Origin: Thalassobellus citreus
GTDB taxonomy: Bacteria; Bacteroidota; Bacteroidia; Flavobacteriales; Flavobacteriaceae
Direction: 5' to 3'
Assembly: GCF_044385915.1 (NCBI RefSeq)
Contig: NZ_JBISCC010000117.1
Location: 152,449 to 216,448, forward strand
Length of the DNA: 64,000 bases
Shown one piece after another: positions 16,560 to 25,511 of the stretch. A program made the position numbers and the translations under genes. The notes beneath the pieces were generated by a model. That model did no database searches, was not told the DNA's origin, and saw only the letters and a list, made by a program, of their open reading frames with translations. Each line of letters begins with the position of its first letter. The stretch's first letter is position 1.

Positions 16560-19500
16560 TTATTCTACAGTATTTCCTGTACCTGTAATTGTTTGACTAC
16601 TTGCACTACGACTAGGTATATCGTAATTATTTTTAATTAAACTATTGTCACCTGTAAACGTTATAAATTCTGTAGGCGATCCCTCCATAAGCTTGTTATT
16701 CATAAGCACTAAATTATCTGGTTGTACGCCTGAATTAGTAACCCAAAAAGCCCTAGAGCCGTTACTGTTCTGATACAGCCTGTTGTTTTCAAATACAATA
16801 TTGTCAGACGCTCCTGTGTTATCAAATTCAATTGCAGCCGATGTAGATGTGCTATAAACATCGTTATCGATAAACGAAGCATTAACAAGTATAGCTGATG
16901 ATGCAGATATAAATAATCCATCTTTAACCGTGTTACCTTTAAAATATAAGTCTGTATTTGTATTTCGAATTTGAACTTGATTTTTAAATAAATTATCTTT
17001 TAACGTTATGCTATTAGTGGTTATTAATCTTGCATTGTCATTATAGCTTTCAAAAACATTATCGTTAATGAATAAAGATGGCGCACCTACTGTCATATTA
17101 ATTGCAGAAGCTTGCGCTGTAGTATTCATATTGTTTAATTCTAAAGCACGTCCATAAGTTCTAATGTTATTATTTGTAAAATACACGTCTCTAACGGCTG
17201 CGCTTTTGACTTCTAGCCCTAAAGAACCTGTTACATTAGTTTCATTATCAACAATATTATTATGAATATTAGAGTCTCTAAGAGAGCTTAAATCGAAGGC
17301 TATTCCGTTAATATTTTTTATAACATTGTCAGAAACGTTTAATTTCCAACCTTGTAACCTCATTCCTTTTTCTTCTAAAGTAGCATCATCCCCTTTTCCT
17401 CTAATAATGTTTCCACGTATTATAATTTCAGAAGCGATTTCGATTTTGTTAGTCCATGTGTCTAAAACCGCATTTGTCTCTATTCCAGTTTGACCTATAC
17501 TATGTACAGCACCGCCTAATGTTAGATTGTAATCAATAACATTGTCTATAAGTCCACCACCCTGAAGCTTATAAGCTGCCATTCGGGTATTTACAACGTT
17601 ATTGTACGCCCAGGAATCATACGCACTAAACAAATTAACAGAACCATATAAATTATCAAGCATATAGTTATTACGAACTACAACACCTCTAACAATATTT
17701 TCGTCAAGTGTTTCACCCGTTGTAGCGTCTCTATACCTCGTCGGCTCTGTATCTATGGCGTATCTTGGAGCTGACCCATCGTTAACTCCCATATCCTGAC
17801 CTGCATTAATAATATAGTTGTTTTCTATCACCATAGTATCAACACCGATAGGCGATATATTATTTCGTCTGTTATTGTCAATTGTACAATTCTTAATTGC
17901 TATGTTTCTGCAATTTCTAAACCCTACATCTGTAGATAAGCTGTTTCCTGCTGCAACAAACCCGTCGCCGTAACAATCTTTTAAAACTGCTCCATCAACA
18001 AGACCTCCATCTACACCTATATAAGCGATAGCTAATTCATAGGTTATATCATAACCAGACAGATATTCTGTGTACCCATTAACCGCTACACCTGTTGATG
18101 ACGCATAAGCTCTAAAATACAAGCCATCTGTTGAGTTACTTATATCAAAGTACCAATGCCCTTCGTTTGTTCCCCATGTTGAACTATATCCCAAAGCTCC
18201 TAGAGCGGTTGATGCATTTATGTAGTTGCTTATCTCTTCAACTTGCGTTTCTGCATCATTTGGAGTAATAGGGATTGTATAGGTTACTAAAGCGTCATTT
18301 TCTCCAATAGTATAATCTATACTTGAAGCAGTTGAAGGTGTATAAATACGTCTATACTGCCTGTAATTATGAGACAACCTAGAACCTATTAAGTTACCAC
18401 CTATAACTTTGACGTTTTTAGTGTCTTCGGATGATATAATATGTTGAGCGTATGCGTAAGAAGGTAAACTTCTTATAAACACAGCATCCGTCATTCTTAT
18501 TGTAAAGTCACTTGGCAAAATAATTGAATATAAATGTTGGTCGTTTAAATTCTTTTCGTACCACGTTCCTGTTGCTGGGCGTGAATTTTGTATAAAGCAA
18601 TCTAGTTTAGATATAAATAATTCATTACCATTAAGTAGTTTTGTGTCTGAAATTGCTTTGTTAATGTTGTCGATATTACCTTGTGTATTAGCTATAATTG
18701 TTGGCGTAACATCTGAAAAAGAAATAGATGTAGAAATAGTTTCATCAATTGGGTATTTTCTAGTGTCAAATGTTAAAGAAGGGTTTTTCAAGAACGCATT
18801 TGTTGTAGAAGCCCAATTCAGTTGATAATTTAATATTGTGTTATCTACATAGCTGTCTCCTAATAATTCTAATTCTCCTGTTCCTGTAGATATTATTGAA
18901 CCACCGCCATCTGTTAAATAAACATTCGACAAAGCAACATCTGTATTACCGATATCTATAACGCCAGTTATACTAACAATTCTAGTAATAGTTGATGTGC
19001 CATTAACAACCGCCTGCAACTCTGCTAAAGTTGCAACCTCTGTTAGATTAGCTAAACCGCTAGAAGAGTTATCAATATTAACCCATCCACTTGAAGTATA
19101 TTCTTCTGTTTTTTGGGTGTCCGTGTTAAAATGTGTATCACCTAAATTTGGTGATGTTGGTCTGTTAGCTGTAGTTCCAGTTGATTTTTGAGGTATTAAA
19201 TACGTATATGCCTCATAAGTTGGTGTTGACAAACCTTCAGATAATATAAATGTTGGCTCGTTTGCTACAGGAATAGTAACTCTAACATAATTTACTCCAG
19301 CAGGAACAGTAAATGTAGATATGTTTGAGTTAGACCCTCCAGATACAACAACGAACGAATCGTCAAAATAACATGTGAATCTCATTGCTGTATTACTTGT
19401 GTATGTTAAACCTTCTGTTACAGGTATAAAATCAGATGTGTCATAAGCTGCATTTGTTGTTAAACTTCCTGTAGTGTTGCTTATAAATTTACCAGATGTT

Positions 19501-22247
19501 TTTGTATCCGTGTTATATAAATTTGAACTTAAAGAGCCATAAACACTCTCATTTAATTGATTTAATGTAGTTAATTCGTTATCATTAATAGCGTCATTCG
19601 CTGTGATAGTTCCTTTAACTTCTAAATCATTTTGAATAGTTTTAATTTCGTTATAGTCGTTTTGAAACGAGTAATTGTTCTCTTGACCATACCATAAAGA
19701 ACCTGAAATTAAATTACCCCATGCGCCTGTATCTTCATTATCTACACCTGCTAGATAGCCTTCGCTTATAATTACTTTTGCAGGATATCCAACTGATGTA
19801 TTATAGTTATACCAATCTGACAAGTCTGTATTTCTATAATATAAATTAGCTATTGCAGGAATTGTACTAGGTTGTCTCAAACCAACAGTTGACAGCGATA
19901 CTACCGAATTATCGGTTTTTTTGAAGTATCTCAAATCACTCCAACCACCGTTTGCCTGTGTGCGCAAATAGTTGGATTGTGCTTTTAATACAGATAAAAT
20001 ACTTTTTTCTGTAATTCCGTCTGTTGTGCTTCCACCCGCAAAGCCTGAAGTTGTTAAATTGGTTGAACCGTTTACTATACCTTCTTTTGTGGTATAGTCG
20101 TATAATTTGTCATTAGGGAAATTGTTTGCAACAGCATCTTCATGCGCCATTGACACTACGGCTGTCATGGTAATATATCCATAAAACACGCCTTTGGTTG
20201 GGTCTGAATCTACATTACGATAAAGCTCTGCCATTGTTCCATCTGGAAAAATAGCGTACTTTAAAAAGGATTTTACAAAGTTTCTAGCCCAAATCTCTTT
20301 TTCTCTATCATTATTTTCAATAGCCCACGAATGAACGTAAGCTATTGCTTCCCATTGGCGGTTGTTGTAGATGTCTTGCGCCCATGCCATTGTGTAAGCC
20401 GTAATATCATCACCATTAGAATCTTGTAAGGGGTTTGCTGTGCTTACACCTGCTATTTCAGGATAAGTGCCTTCGGGGGTAAATTTTGTTATACCTGCAT
20501 TTTCCCAATCTACACCTAAATACGTCTCAATACGAGACGATGTAGCATTAAAAGTTATTTCAGCATAACGAGCGAACCATGTATCAATAGTTTCTTTGTC
20601 TACGTCAGTTAAATTAGTAGCTAAATCTTTTATTAAATTATAAGAGTGTTTTGTTTTTTTTACATCTGCTGTTTGAATCCACAACGAATAATCAGCATCA
20701 AATCTATATGTTGACGAATCATTCCACCAAGTAGTGTTTAAATCGTTTGCTCCAACGTAAGCTAATATTTCAGTTGCAATAGTGTTAGCTATTGAAACAT
20801 CGTCAAGAGCATAAGCATAAGCTGCTGTAGTATGCAACCATTGCCTGTTGTTTGGCACTGTTGCTGCCGAACCTAGTGTCGGTCTATATTGACTAGGATT
20901 AGCTATAAAATTATCCTTTTCTGTGATGATTTTTGTAATGTCATCTGCAAATCCTGTACCTGCTGTATATCCATTTTGAAAGCGTGATTTTAATTCAGCT
21001 TTTGCTTCATCAGAAAATAGGAGATTTTCGTTAGTAGGAACTACAGAAGGAATGTCAGATAAATCAGCAACTCCAGCATAGTCTTTGTCTTGAAACACTA
21101 TGCTTCTTGCAGCCGTTATATTAGCAGGGTCAACAGTTAATGACCCTGTAGAAGATAAGACAGTTCCTTTATAAATGGTTAGTTGATCTCTAAGCCATGT
21201 ACCTCTACTTGAGTTTAAATTTATATATGGGAACCCTCCGACATCAGTAGATATAATCTCAGCATCTCCTAGTCCATTAGATAATTTAGCTACTCGGTCT
21301 GTTGAAGAGATATAAACACCAGGTCTAGATCCTCCGACACTTTGTCCCTCTATTTTTATTGATAAATCATCTGTATCTAATGAACCATAAGTAGTAAAAC
21401 CGTCATTATCTAATAATTTAGTAAAATAATCAGATAAATCTGTATCTCTCAAATAATTAGCATCGCCGTATCTTTTAGGTATAAACGCATCGCCGCCTAT
21501 TGAGTCAACTTCGGTGTTAGAAATTGTTGAGCGTAAAACTCCGTTAATAGTCCAATTCGCCGTAATCGTATCGTTTACTGCTGGCTGCAAAGCACTATAT
21601 ATTAATGCTTGTTCAGCAGGAGACAACAAACCTGCATTAGAATTATTGGCTAATCCTATAACTGCATTTGTACCTGTAGATGATGTAATTGTGCCGTTTG
21701 TAGCTGTTGATATATAGCCTAAATTTGTTGTGCCGTCAGAAGGCGCAGCCCAATGACCGTTACCAGAAGTGCTTGTTGCTGTCCATACGTCTCCAATTGA
21801 ATTAGCGTCGTAAGTTCCTCCTGAACCTGTTCTAAATCTTAATGTGCCGTAGCCGTTACGTATATCTATTTCGTCATCATCAAAATAATAATATGTTTTG
21901 AAATCTGGACTACGAAATGCCATAGATGAGCCTGTGCCTAAATCTACGTATCTATTTGAACCATCTGGTGTTGTTCCGTTTATTGTATAGATATTATCTA
22001 AAGAACCTTTTAAAGCTTCCCATGTTGTGCCGTTCCATTGTTCCCATTGACTAACACCAGTATCTTCATGATACAAAATAGTTCCTTTTGTTGGTGTTAA
22101 CGCATCTCGTTGAGCGGTGGTTACTAAATACGGTTGTATTAGTTTAGTATGTATGCCACGATGCGCTCTTTGTGGTGGCCTTGTATCTACTTGAGATGTA
22201 GCAAATAATGAAAATAAAAGCGTTACTAATAAAAATATTTTTTTCAT
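16560..22247 (-). CDS. Giant tailspike: signal peptide, lyase-like domain, beta-helix, 1,895 aa
   Basis: Residues 1-19 look like a Sec signal peptide (MKKIFLLVTLLFSLFATSQV), which is unusual for a virion protein. A collagen-free tail-fibre-type N-terminus follows. Residues about 415-880 have an alpha/alpha-toroid lyase look (PL5 alginate-lyase-like): NNRQWLHTTAAYAYAL, a second NNRQWEAIAYVHSWAI, and FPDGTMAELYR. Around residue 1020 a second fibre-type linker appears (RPTSPNLGDTHFNTDT). Residues about 1280-1895 show repeated N/I-rich rungs of a right-handed parallel beta-helix (for example NNRRNNISPIG, ENNYIINAGQ). Such proteins bind and cut capsular polysaccharide during adsorption. The lyase family is from pattern resemblance only. 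Confidence 0.75.
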   Translation of the reverse strand: MKKIFLLVTLLFSLFATSQVDTRPPQRAHRGIHTKLIQPYLVTTAQRDALTPTKGTILYHEDTGVSQWEQWNGTTWEALKGSLDNIYTINGTTPDGSNRYVDLGTGSSMAFRSPDFKTYYYFDDDEIDIRNGYGTLRFRTGSGGTYDANSIGDVWTATSTSGNGHWAAPSDGTTNLGYISTATNGTITSSTGTNAVIGLANNSNAGLLSPAEQALIYSALQPAVNDTITANWTINGVLRSTISNTEVDSIGGDAFIPKRYGDANYLRDTDLSDYFTKLLDNDGFTTYGSLDTDDLSIKIEGQSVGGSRPGVYISSTDRVAKLSNGLGDAEIISTDVGGFPYINLNSSRGTWLRDQLTIYKGTVLSSTGSLTVDPANITAARSIVFQDKDYAGVADLSDIPSVVPTNENLLFSDEAKAELKSRFQNGYTAGTGFADDITKIITEKDNFIANPSQYRPTLGSAATVPNNRQWLHTTAAYAYALDDVSIANTIATEILAYVGANDLNTTWWNDSSTYRFDADYSLWIQTADVKKTKHSYNLIKDLATNLTDVDKETIDTWFARYAEITFNATSSRIETYLGVDWENAGITKFTPEGTYPEIAGVSTANPLQDSNGDDITAYTMAWAQDIYNNRQWEAIAYVHSWAIENNDREKEIWARNFVKSFLKYAIFPDGTMAELYRNVDSDPTKGVFYGYITMTAVVSMAHEDAVANNFPNDKLYDYTTKEGIVNGSTNLTTSGFAGGSTTDGITEKSILSVLKAQSNYLRTQANGGWSDLRYFKKTDNSVVSLSTVGLRQPSTIPAIANLYYRNTDLSDWYNYNTSVGYPAKVIISEGYLAGVDNEDTGAWGNLISGSLWYGQENNYSFQNDYNEIKTIQNDLEVKGTITANDAINDNELTTLNQLNESVYGSLSSNLYNTDTKTSGKFISNTTGSLTTNAAYDTSDFIPVTEGLTYTSNTAMRFTCYFDDSFVVVSGGSNSNISTFTVPAGVNYVRVTIPVANEPTFILSEGLSTPTYEAYTYLIPQKSTGTTANRPTSPNLGDTHFNTDTQKTEEYTSSGWVNIDNSSSGLANLTEVATLAELQAVVNGTSTITRIVSITGVIDIGNTDVALSNVYLTDGGGSIISTGTGELELLGDSYVDNTILNYQLNWASTTNAFLKNPSLTFDTRKYPIDETISTSISFSDVTPTIIANTQGNIDNINKAISDTKLLNGNELFISKLDCFIQNSRPATGTWYEKNLNDQHLYSIILPSDFTIRMTDAVFIRSLPSYAYAQHIISSEDTKNVKVIGGNLIGSRLSHNYRQYRRIYTPSTASSIDYTIGENDALVTYTIPITPNDAETQVEEISNYINASTALGALGYSSTWGTNEGHWYFDISNSTDGLYFRAYASSTGVAVNGYTEYLSGYDITYELAIAYIGVDGGLVDGAVLKDCYGDGFVAAGNSLSTDVGFRNCRNIAIKNCTIDNNRRNNISPIGVDTMVIENNYIINAGQDMGVNDGSAPRYAIDTEPTRYRDATTGETLDENIVRGVVVRNNYMLDNLYGSVNLFSAYDSWAYNNVVNTRMAAYKLQGGGLIDNVIDYNLTLGGAVHSIGQTGIETNAVLDTWTNKIEIASEIIIRGNIIRGKGDDATLEEKGMRLQGWKLNVSDNVIKNINGIAFDLSSLRDSNIHNNIVDNETNVTGSLGLEVKSAAVRDVYFTNNNIRTYGRALELNNMNTTAQASAINMTVGAPSLFINDNVFESYNDNARLITTNSITLKDNLFKNQVQIRNTNTDLYFKGNTVKDGLFISASSAILVNASFIDNDVYSTSTSAAIEFDNTGASDNIVFENNRLYQNSNGSRAFWVTNSGVQPDNLVLMNNKLMEGSPTEFITFTGDNSLIKNNYDIPSRSASSQTITGTGNTVE

Positions 22248-22250
22248 GAT

Positions 22251-23171
22251 TTAATGTTTATTAATTTGAACAGATGAACCTAATTTTACTCCGTTAGTAA
22301 GTGTTGCATAGTTTCCTGTTATAAAATTTGTATGTGTATATGCGTAACCTTCGGTTAGTATTCCATCGTTAGTAATAACTTCAATACTGGAAGGGTTGCC
22401 TGAATAAGAAAAAACAGTCTGTCCTTCTTCAGTGGCTTCTAATATTTGTTTTTCGAAAGTATCGCCGTAGGTACGTACGTTTAATTCTTCATCTATTTGC
22501 AAGCCATCAATACCTAATGCTTCTGGTATTAAAACAATATCGCCTGTAAGTGGGTAATAATTATATTGATACGTTTCTGTAAGCCATTTATCGTTATGAA
22601 CGATATCTACACTTGGTGGTTTGCTCGATACATTAAAAGTAAGTTGGTTTGCTTCGGTTGCTACTAGCGTTACTTTGTTTGAGTTTGTGGTTTGTACGGT
22701 ACCTGCGTTTACTTTATGATACGCACCTTTATACCAACGGTGCAACGTATTATCATAACGAACTAAGTACCATTTAAAAGATTGTCCTGGTGCTGGTAAA
22801 TCTGAATACAGTTCTACTTCTATAGTATCTGGAGTAGATCCGCTAATTTCCCAAACACCGTCTTCATGGTCCCAAATAGCTATTTCGGGCGTTAATCCTA
22901 TTCCTGGATCTAAAACAGCCCATGCATTTTCTTCTCCTATCGGATAAGACGCGTGTAATAAGGATATGTTTGTGTAACGGCCGTAAAAAGGGTTTGGTGA
23001 TTTAGATAATTCTAACATCTTCAATCTCTCATCTAAATTATCTAATAAATCAGCATGATTATCAGAAACAGCTTTTACATCGTTTGCTTCATCTGCATAA
23101 AACTTCCTTACACTGTCTGGATCAGATGGGTTATTTGTTTTTGTTGGATATGAAAGTCTACTTGCTGGCAT
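22251..23171 (-). CDS. Tail-fibre/baseplate-like protein with duplicated module, 306 aa
   Basis: The N-terminus (residues 20-55) is a charged helix with a coiled-coil look (VSDNHADLLDNLDERLKMLE). The C-terminal half has two related beta modules: NQLTFNVSSKPPSVDIVHND with a following TETYQYNYYPLTGDIV, and QTVFSYSGNPSSIEVITNDG with TEGYAYTHTNFITGNY. This repeat type is seen in phage tail and adhesin proteins. It lies 3 bp before the tailspike and overlaps the upstream gene by 1 nt, so it may anchor the spike. Confidence 0.6.
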   Translation of the reverse strand: MPASRLSYPTKTNNPSDPDSVRKFYADEANDVKAVSDNHADLLDNLDERLKMLELSKSPNPFYGRYTNISLLHASYPIGEENAWAVLDPGIGLTPEIAIWDHEDGVWEISGSTPDTIEVELYSDLPAPGQSFKWYLVRYDNTLHRWYKGAYHKVNAGTVQTTNSNKVTLVATEANQLTFNVSSKPPSVDIVHNDKWLTETYQYNYYPLTGDIVLIPEALGIDGLQIDEELNVRTYGDTFEKQILEATEEGQTVFSYSGNPSSIEVITNDGILTEGYAYTHTNFITGNYATLTNGVKLGSSVQINKH

Positions 23172-23629
23172 TAGCTTAGGTTAAAATCTAGATGATAATC
23201 GAATCCATCAATATTAATACCTTCGGCGGTTTGGTTATCGTGAAACTTTACAGGCACAGGCGACGCGTTTTTAAAAACAAGCGTATGACCTTTTTTTATA
23301 TCAAAAGAAGAAGAACATTGCATAAAAAACTTATTTGATGCTACTTCATAAATATCGTGTGTCGTGGTTTTTACATAAACCTGGTAAACCCCACGAAGAA
23401 GGTCGTTAAACTTTTCAAAATCGGTAGTAGATAAACCAGGATAAGAAAGCGATAAGGTTTTAGTAATTAAAACACCTGCATCTGTAACCTTGCTTGATTG
23501 CTTGTAGGTTATTTTTGAAGGTGTGTGGTAAATAGTGGTTAAATTAGGAATACTAACCACATCGTCGATAGATTTTATTTGTACCAAACAAATATCTTGT
23601 ATTAATGAATTGTTCTTGTTGAATTCCAT
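23171..23629 (-). CDS. Hypothetical tail-region protein, 152 aa
   Basis: A 152-residue, beta-rich protein (MEFNKNNSLIQDICLVQIKS) without signal peptide. It is the first gene of the tailspike/lysis operon, with its ATG 5 bp from the -7-like box of late promoter P1. Its stop overlaps the next start by 1 nt. A tail completion or baseplate role is suggested only by position. Confidence 0.6.
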   Translation of the reverse strand: MEFNKNNSLIQDICLVQIKSIDDVVSIPNLTTIYHTPSKITYKQSSKVTDAGVLITKTLSLSYPGLSTTDFEKFNDLLRGVYQVYVKTTTHDIYEVASNKFFMQCSSSFDIKKGHTLVFKNASPVPVKFHDNQTAEGINIDGFDYHLDFNLS

Positions 23630-23633
23630 AATA

Positions 23634-23669
23634 CAAGTATAAAATACTACACTACTAATTAAAAGGACA
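23634..23669 (-). promoter_or_regulatory. Phage late promoter P1 (tailspike/lysis operon)
   Basis: Minus strand: TGTCCTTTTAA (23669-23659) and TATACTTG (23641-23634) at 28-nt spacing, the closest of the four to TAnnTTTG. Between here and the terminator at 23907 lie about 240 bp with an isolated ATTCGTGCGG copy at 23697-23706 (ten bases of the 11-mer in the 138-bp repeats) and no gene. Confidence 0.7.
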
Positions 23670-23906
23670 TGTTGTGTTTTGAACTTTTGTGCGTATTCGT
23701 GCGGAAATTGAACTTTTATTCACGCCTTTATTTATAAAGCTTTACAACTATTTCAGTTTAAAAGTTCGATAGTTTTTTAATTATTTACATATACATGTTT
23801 TAAATAAAAATATATATAAGTATGCACCACCTCTTTTTGCACAAAAGTTCCATTTGAATTCTTTAATTAATTGGGGTATAAGGGGAAAATAAAAAAAGCG
23901 AATAAT

Positions 23907-23940
23907 AAAAGGGTTAAGAACCGAAATTCTTAACCCTTTT
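23907..23940. terminator. Strong bidirectional-looking terminator
   Basis: A perfect 14-bp stem, AAAAGGGTTAAGAA (23907-23920) and TTCTTAACCCTTTT (23927-23940), with a 6-nt loop. Each arm leaves T-rich DNA in either direction. On the minus strand it would end the early operon before late promoter P1. Confidence 0.85.
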
Positions 23941-23942
23941 TA

Positions 23943-24000
23943 ACAAGGCAACCGCTTTACAGAGAGAGCTACTCTTACGGTTTAATCTGCATTTCCTTGT
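23943..24000 (-). ncRNA. Candidate structured RNA before the early terminator
   Basis: A 58-nt stretch with nested complementarity: ACAAGG (23943-23948) with CCTTGT (23995-24000), and AACCG (23950-23954) with CGGTT (23978-23982), enclosing a purine-rich loop. It lies 2 nt from the terminator, so on the minus strand the fold plus terminator resembles a small-RNA 3' end or an attenuator. It has no tRNA cloverleaf. The strand is inferred from the position of the terminator. Confidence 0.35.
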
Positions 24001-24029
24001 ATTATGTAATAAATTACAGGTTCGAGGCT

Positions 24030-24278
24030 CTATAATATCAACGACTGATTATTATAGTTTAAATAATTGTTAATAGCATTAAAGTCTTTACATTTTCCGT
24101 TTTCTATTTCTTTAATTTTAGTTAACGAAATATCTAACATTTCTGAAAGCTCTTTTTGGGTTTCAGTTCGAGCTTCTTTAGATGTTTTAACTTTTAGAGT
24201 TAGTTGAGTTTTCAACTCTAAATCATCTATCCATTTAAAAAATAGTTGAGTTTTAAACTCTCTAGTATTGTTAATCAT
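24030..24278 (-). CDS. Small HTH regulator, 82 aa
   Basis: An 82-residue protein whose C-terminal half has a Cro/C1-like helix-turn-helix (TQKELSEMLDISLTKIKEIE, residues about 41-60). The N-terminal half is helical and charged. It is the last protein gene of the early transcript before the structured RNA and terminator, and could be a regulator of late expression; that is inferred. Confidence 0.6.
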   Translation of the reverse strand: MINNTREFKTQLFFKWIDDLELKTQLTLKVKTSKEARTETQKELSEMLDISLTKIKEIENGKCKDFNAINNYLNYNNQSLIL

Positions 24279-24320
24279 TTGATTCTTAGTGTTTTTGTAA
24301 AAAGTATAAGTTTATCACGT

Positions 24321-24327
24321 GTTGGGC
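24321..24327 (-). repeat. Partial attC-like end (GTTGGGC)
   Basis: Plus-strand GTTGGGC, preceded by TTATCACGT, closes the unit holding the 57-aa gene. Its reverse complement is identical to the heptamer that opens that unit at 24562-24568. No partner heptamer or long arm is seen further left, so this site looks truncated. Confidence 0.45.
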
Positions 24328-24355
24328 TAGAATAGCCACAAGGGCACGCAATCAA

Positions 24356-24529
24356 TCATTTAAAAACACCTTTCATACTAATAAACATTTGTCTCAAACC
24401 AATGAAACCTAATAATCCAGTTAGTACCATTACGAATTCAGAGTGATAATCAAAATAGGCGTAGACTACACAAAGAGTCATTGATAATATTAGGCTTATA
24501 CTTCCTTTTTTAAACAGTTTTCTATTCAT
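24356..24529 (-). CDS. Small two-span membrane protein, 57 aa
   Basis: ATG 24527-24529 to TGA 24356. It encodes a basic start (MNRKLFKKGS) and two hydrophobic spans (ISLILSMTLCVVYAYF and FVMVLTGLLGFIGL). It is the only gene of its unit, between GTTGGGC heptamers at 24562 and 24321. No family was recognised. Small membrane proteins of this kind are common cassette cargo, but the function is unknown. Confidence 0.55.
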   Translation of the reverse strand: MNRKLFKKGSISLILSMTLCVVYAYFDYHSEFVMVLTGLLGFIGLRQMFISMKGVFK

Positions 24530-24561
24530 TTTTTAAATAATTTAAAGATTGCTTATTTCTA

Positions 24562-24734
24562 GCCCAACCCCCAAAGCATATGCTACGCTCTGATTAAGTT
24601 GGTTTTATTTTTGTTATTTCTCAGGTCTTACTTGAGTCAACTCTACACAACACAGCATAAAGTCTATAGAGCGCAGCAAACGGTCTTCATGTGTATGCTG
24701 CGCATCCACAGACCTTATGCTTTGGGGGTTAGCA
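24562..24734 (-). repeat. attC-like inverted repeat A
   Basis: Ends GCCCAAC (24562-24568) and GTTAGCA (24728-24734) in plus-strand reading. The outer arms AACCCCCAAAGCATA (24566-24580) and TATGCTTTGGGGGTT (24716-24730) pair perfectly over 15 bp. It lies after the 87-aa gene and before the 57-aa gene on the minus strand. It is the longest of the set and lacks the TTCCTTCGGAA inner hairpin. Confidence 0.6.
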
Positions 24735-24745
24735 AACAATAAAAC

Positions 24746-25009
24746 CTATCTTTTCCTTTTCTTCCGTTTGGTTCGTGCTTGTTTACGTCGTTCAGCTCTT
24801 GTAGGTGGTGGTCTATCTTCATAAATCCTATGGTCTATTAAGGTCAAAGGCTTCATTTCTGGCACTTCGGTTTTTATATTTAATCCTCTTTCTTTTGCCT
24901 CTTCGGGAGTTACTATTTCTATATCAATGCCTTTTTGCGCATGTTCTTTGGCTACATTCAAGGCTGTTTTGCCAAATCCACCACCAGCTATCATTATTAC
25001 TTTTTTCAT
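24746..25009 (-). CDS. Small Gly-rich/basic-tail protein, 87 aa
   Basis: The N-terminus MKKVIMIAGGGFGKTALNVA looks like the first strand and glycine loop of a nucleotide-binding Rossmann fold, but the protein is far too short for a full domain. The C-terminus is an Arg/Lys tail (ERRKQARTKRKKRKR). The combination suggests nucleic-acid binding or a truncated parental domain. It is the single gene of its cassette-like unit, 12 bp from the next heptamer. Confidence 0.5.
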   Translation of the reverse strand: MKKVIMIAGGGFGKTALNVAKEHAQKGIDIEIVTPEEAKERGLNIKTEVPEMKPLTLIDHRIYEDRPPPTRAERRKQARTKRKKRKR

Positions 25010-25020
25010 GGTTTTACAGT

Positions 25021-25153
25021 TTCTAACACCTCATAAAAACCAAAAGGGCTTATGTTTTAATTCGGTGTGTTATGTGTGTTTGTCTACTTCTGAATTTCCT
25101 TCGGAAATTCCTCGCATCCAAACCTTTCAGTTCTTATGCGTGGCATGTTAGGC
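25021..25153 (-). repeat. attC-like inverted repeat B
   Basis: Plus-strand ends TTCTAAC (25021-25027) and GTTAGGC (25147-25153). Paired inner arms CATAAAAAC / GTTCTTATG follow. An inner hairpin GAATTTCC-TTC-GGAAATTC lies at about 25092-25110. The stop codon of the 71-aa gene (25148-25150) is inside the GTTAGGC box. Confidence 0.6.
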
Positions 25154-25363
25154 AACATTTGAAGATTCTTTTTGCTTAAAATCAGAGCAAGTGTTCCAAA
25201 ATTCATTCAATGTTTCCCAACCAGAAAAACTATCTGGATTTTCTTTATATTCTTTTTCCCATTTAGGATGTTCGCAATGTAAGTGAGTTGTATTAGCTAT
25301 TTTAAAAGGTTTTCCTGCAAATTTGCAGTTATAACATTTTTGTTTATTTTTTGGTAATTTCAT
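25148..25363 (-). CDS. Small cysteine-rich, probably zinc-binding protein, 71 aa
   Basis: A 71-residue protein with C10-x2-C13 (CYNC), C30 (HLHCEH) and C59, plus nearby histidines, a likely single zinc site. A start at ATG 25361-25363 puts the opening heptamer GTTAGGC 12 nt upstream. The TAA stop forms part of the closing GCCTAAC heptamer, as in many integron cassettes. No family was recognised. Confidence 0.6.
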   Translation of the reverse strand: MKLPKNKQKCYNCKFAGKPFKIANTTHLHCEHPKWEKEYKENPDSFSGWETLNEFWNTCSDFKQKESSNVA

Positions 25364-25374
25364 AATAAAACGTT

Positions 25375-25506
25375 GCCTAACATATTATAAAAATAAGTGG
25401 TAGGTCTTTTTAAATTATTATTGTTTTCTTCGGGTGCAAATAATCTTTGCATACGGTAATTTTTCCTTCGGAAAAACCACCTATTCTTATAAGTGGCACG
25501 TTGTAT
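25375..25506 (-). repeat. attC-like inverted repeat C
   Basis: Plus-strand ends GCCTAAC (25375-25381) and GTTGTAT (25500-25506). Arms ATTATAAAAATAAGTGG (25384-25400) and CCACCTATTCTTATAAG (25477-25493) pair with three mismatches. The inner hairpin TTTTTCC-TTC-GGAAAAA lies at about 25460-25476. The spacer is asymmetric, GTGCCAC on one side against ATA on the other, as in repeats B and D. Confidence 0.65.
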
Positions 25507-25511
25507 AACAA

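Noticed and set aside
23943..24000. Reading the structured stretch as a tRNA
   Set aside because: Two nested stems are present, but no D-arm, anticodon arm or T-arm with TTC loop can be placed, and GGTTCGAGGC at 24018-24027 lies outside the stems.
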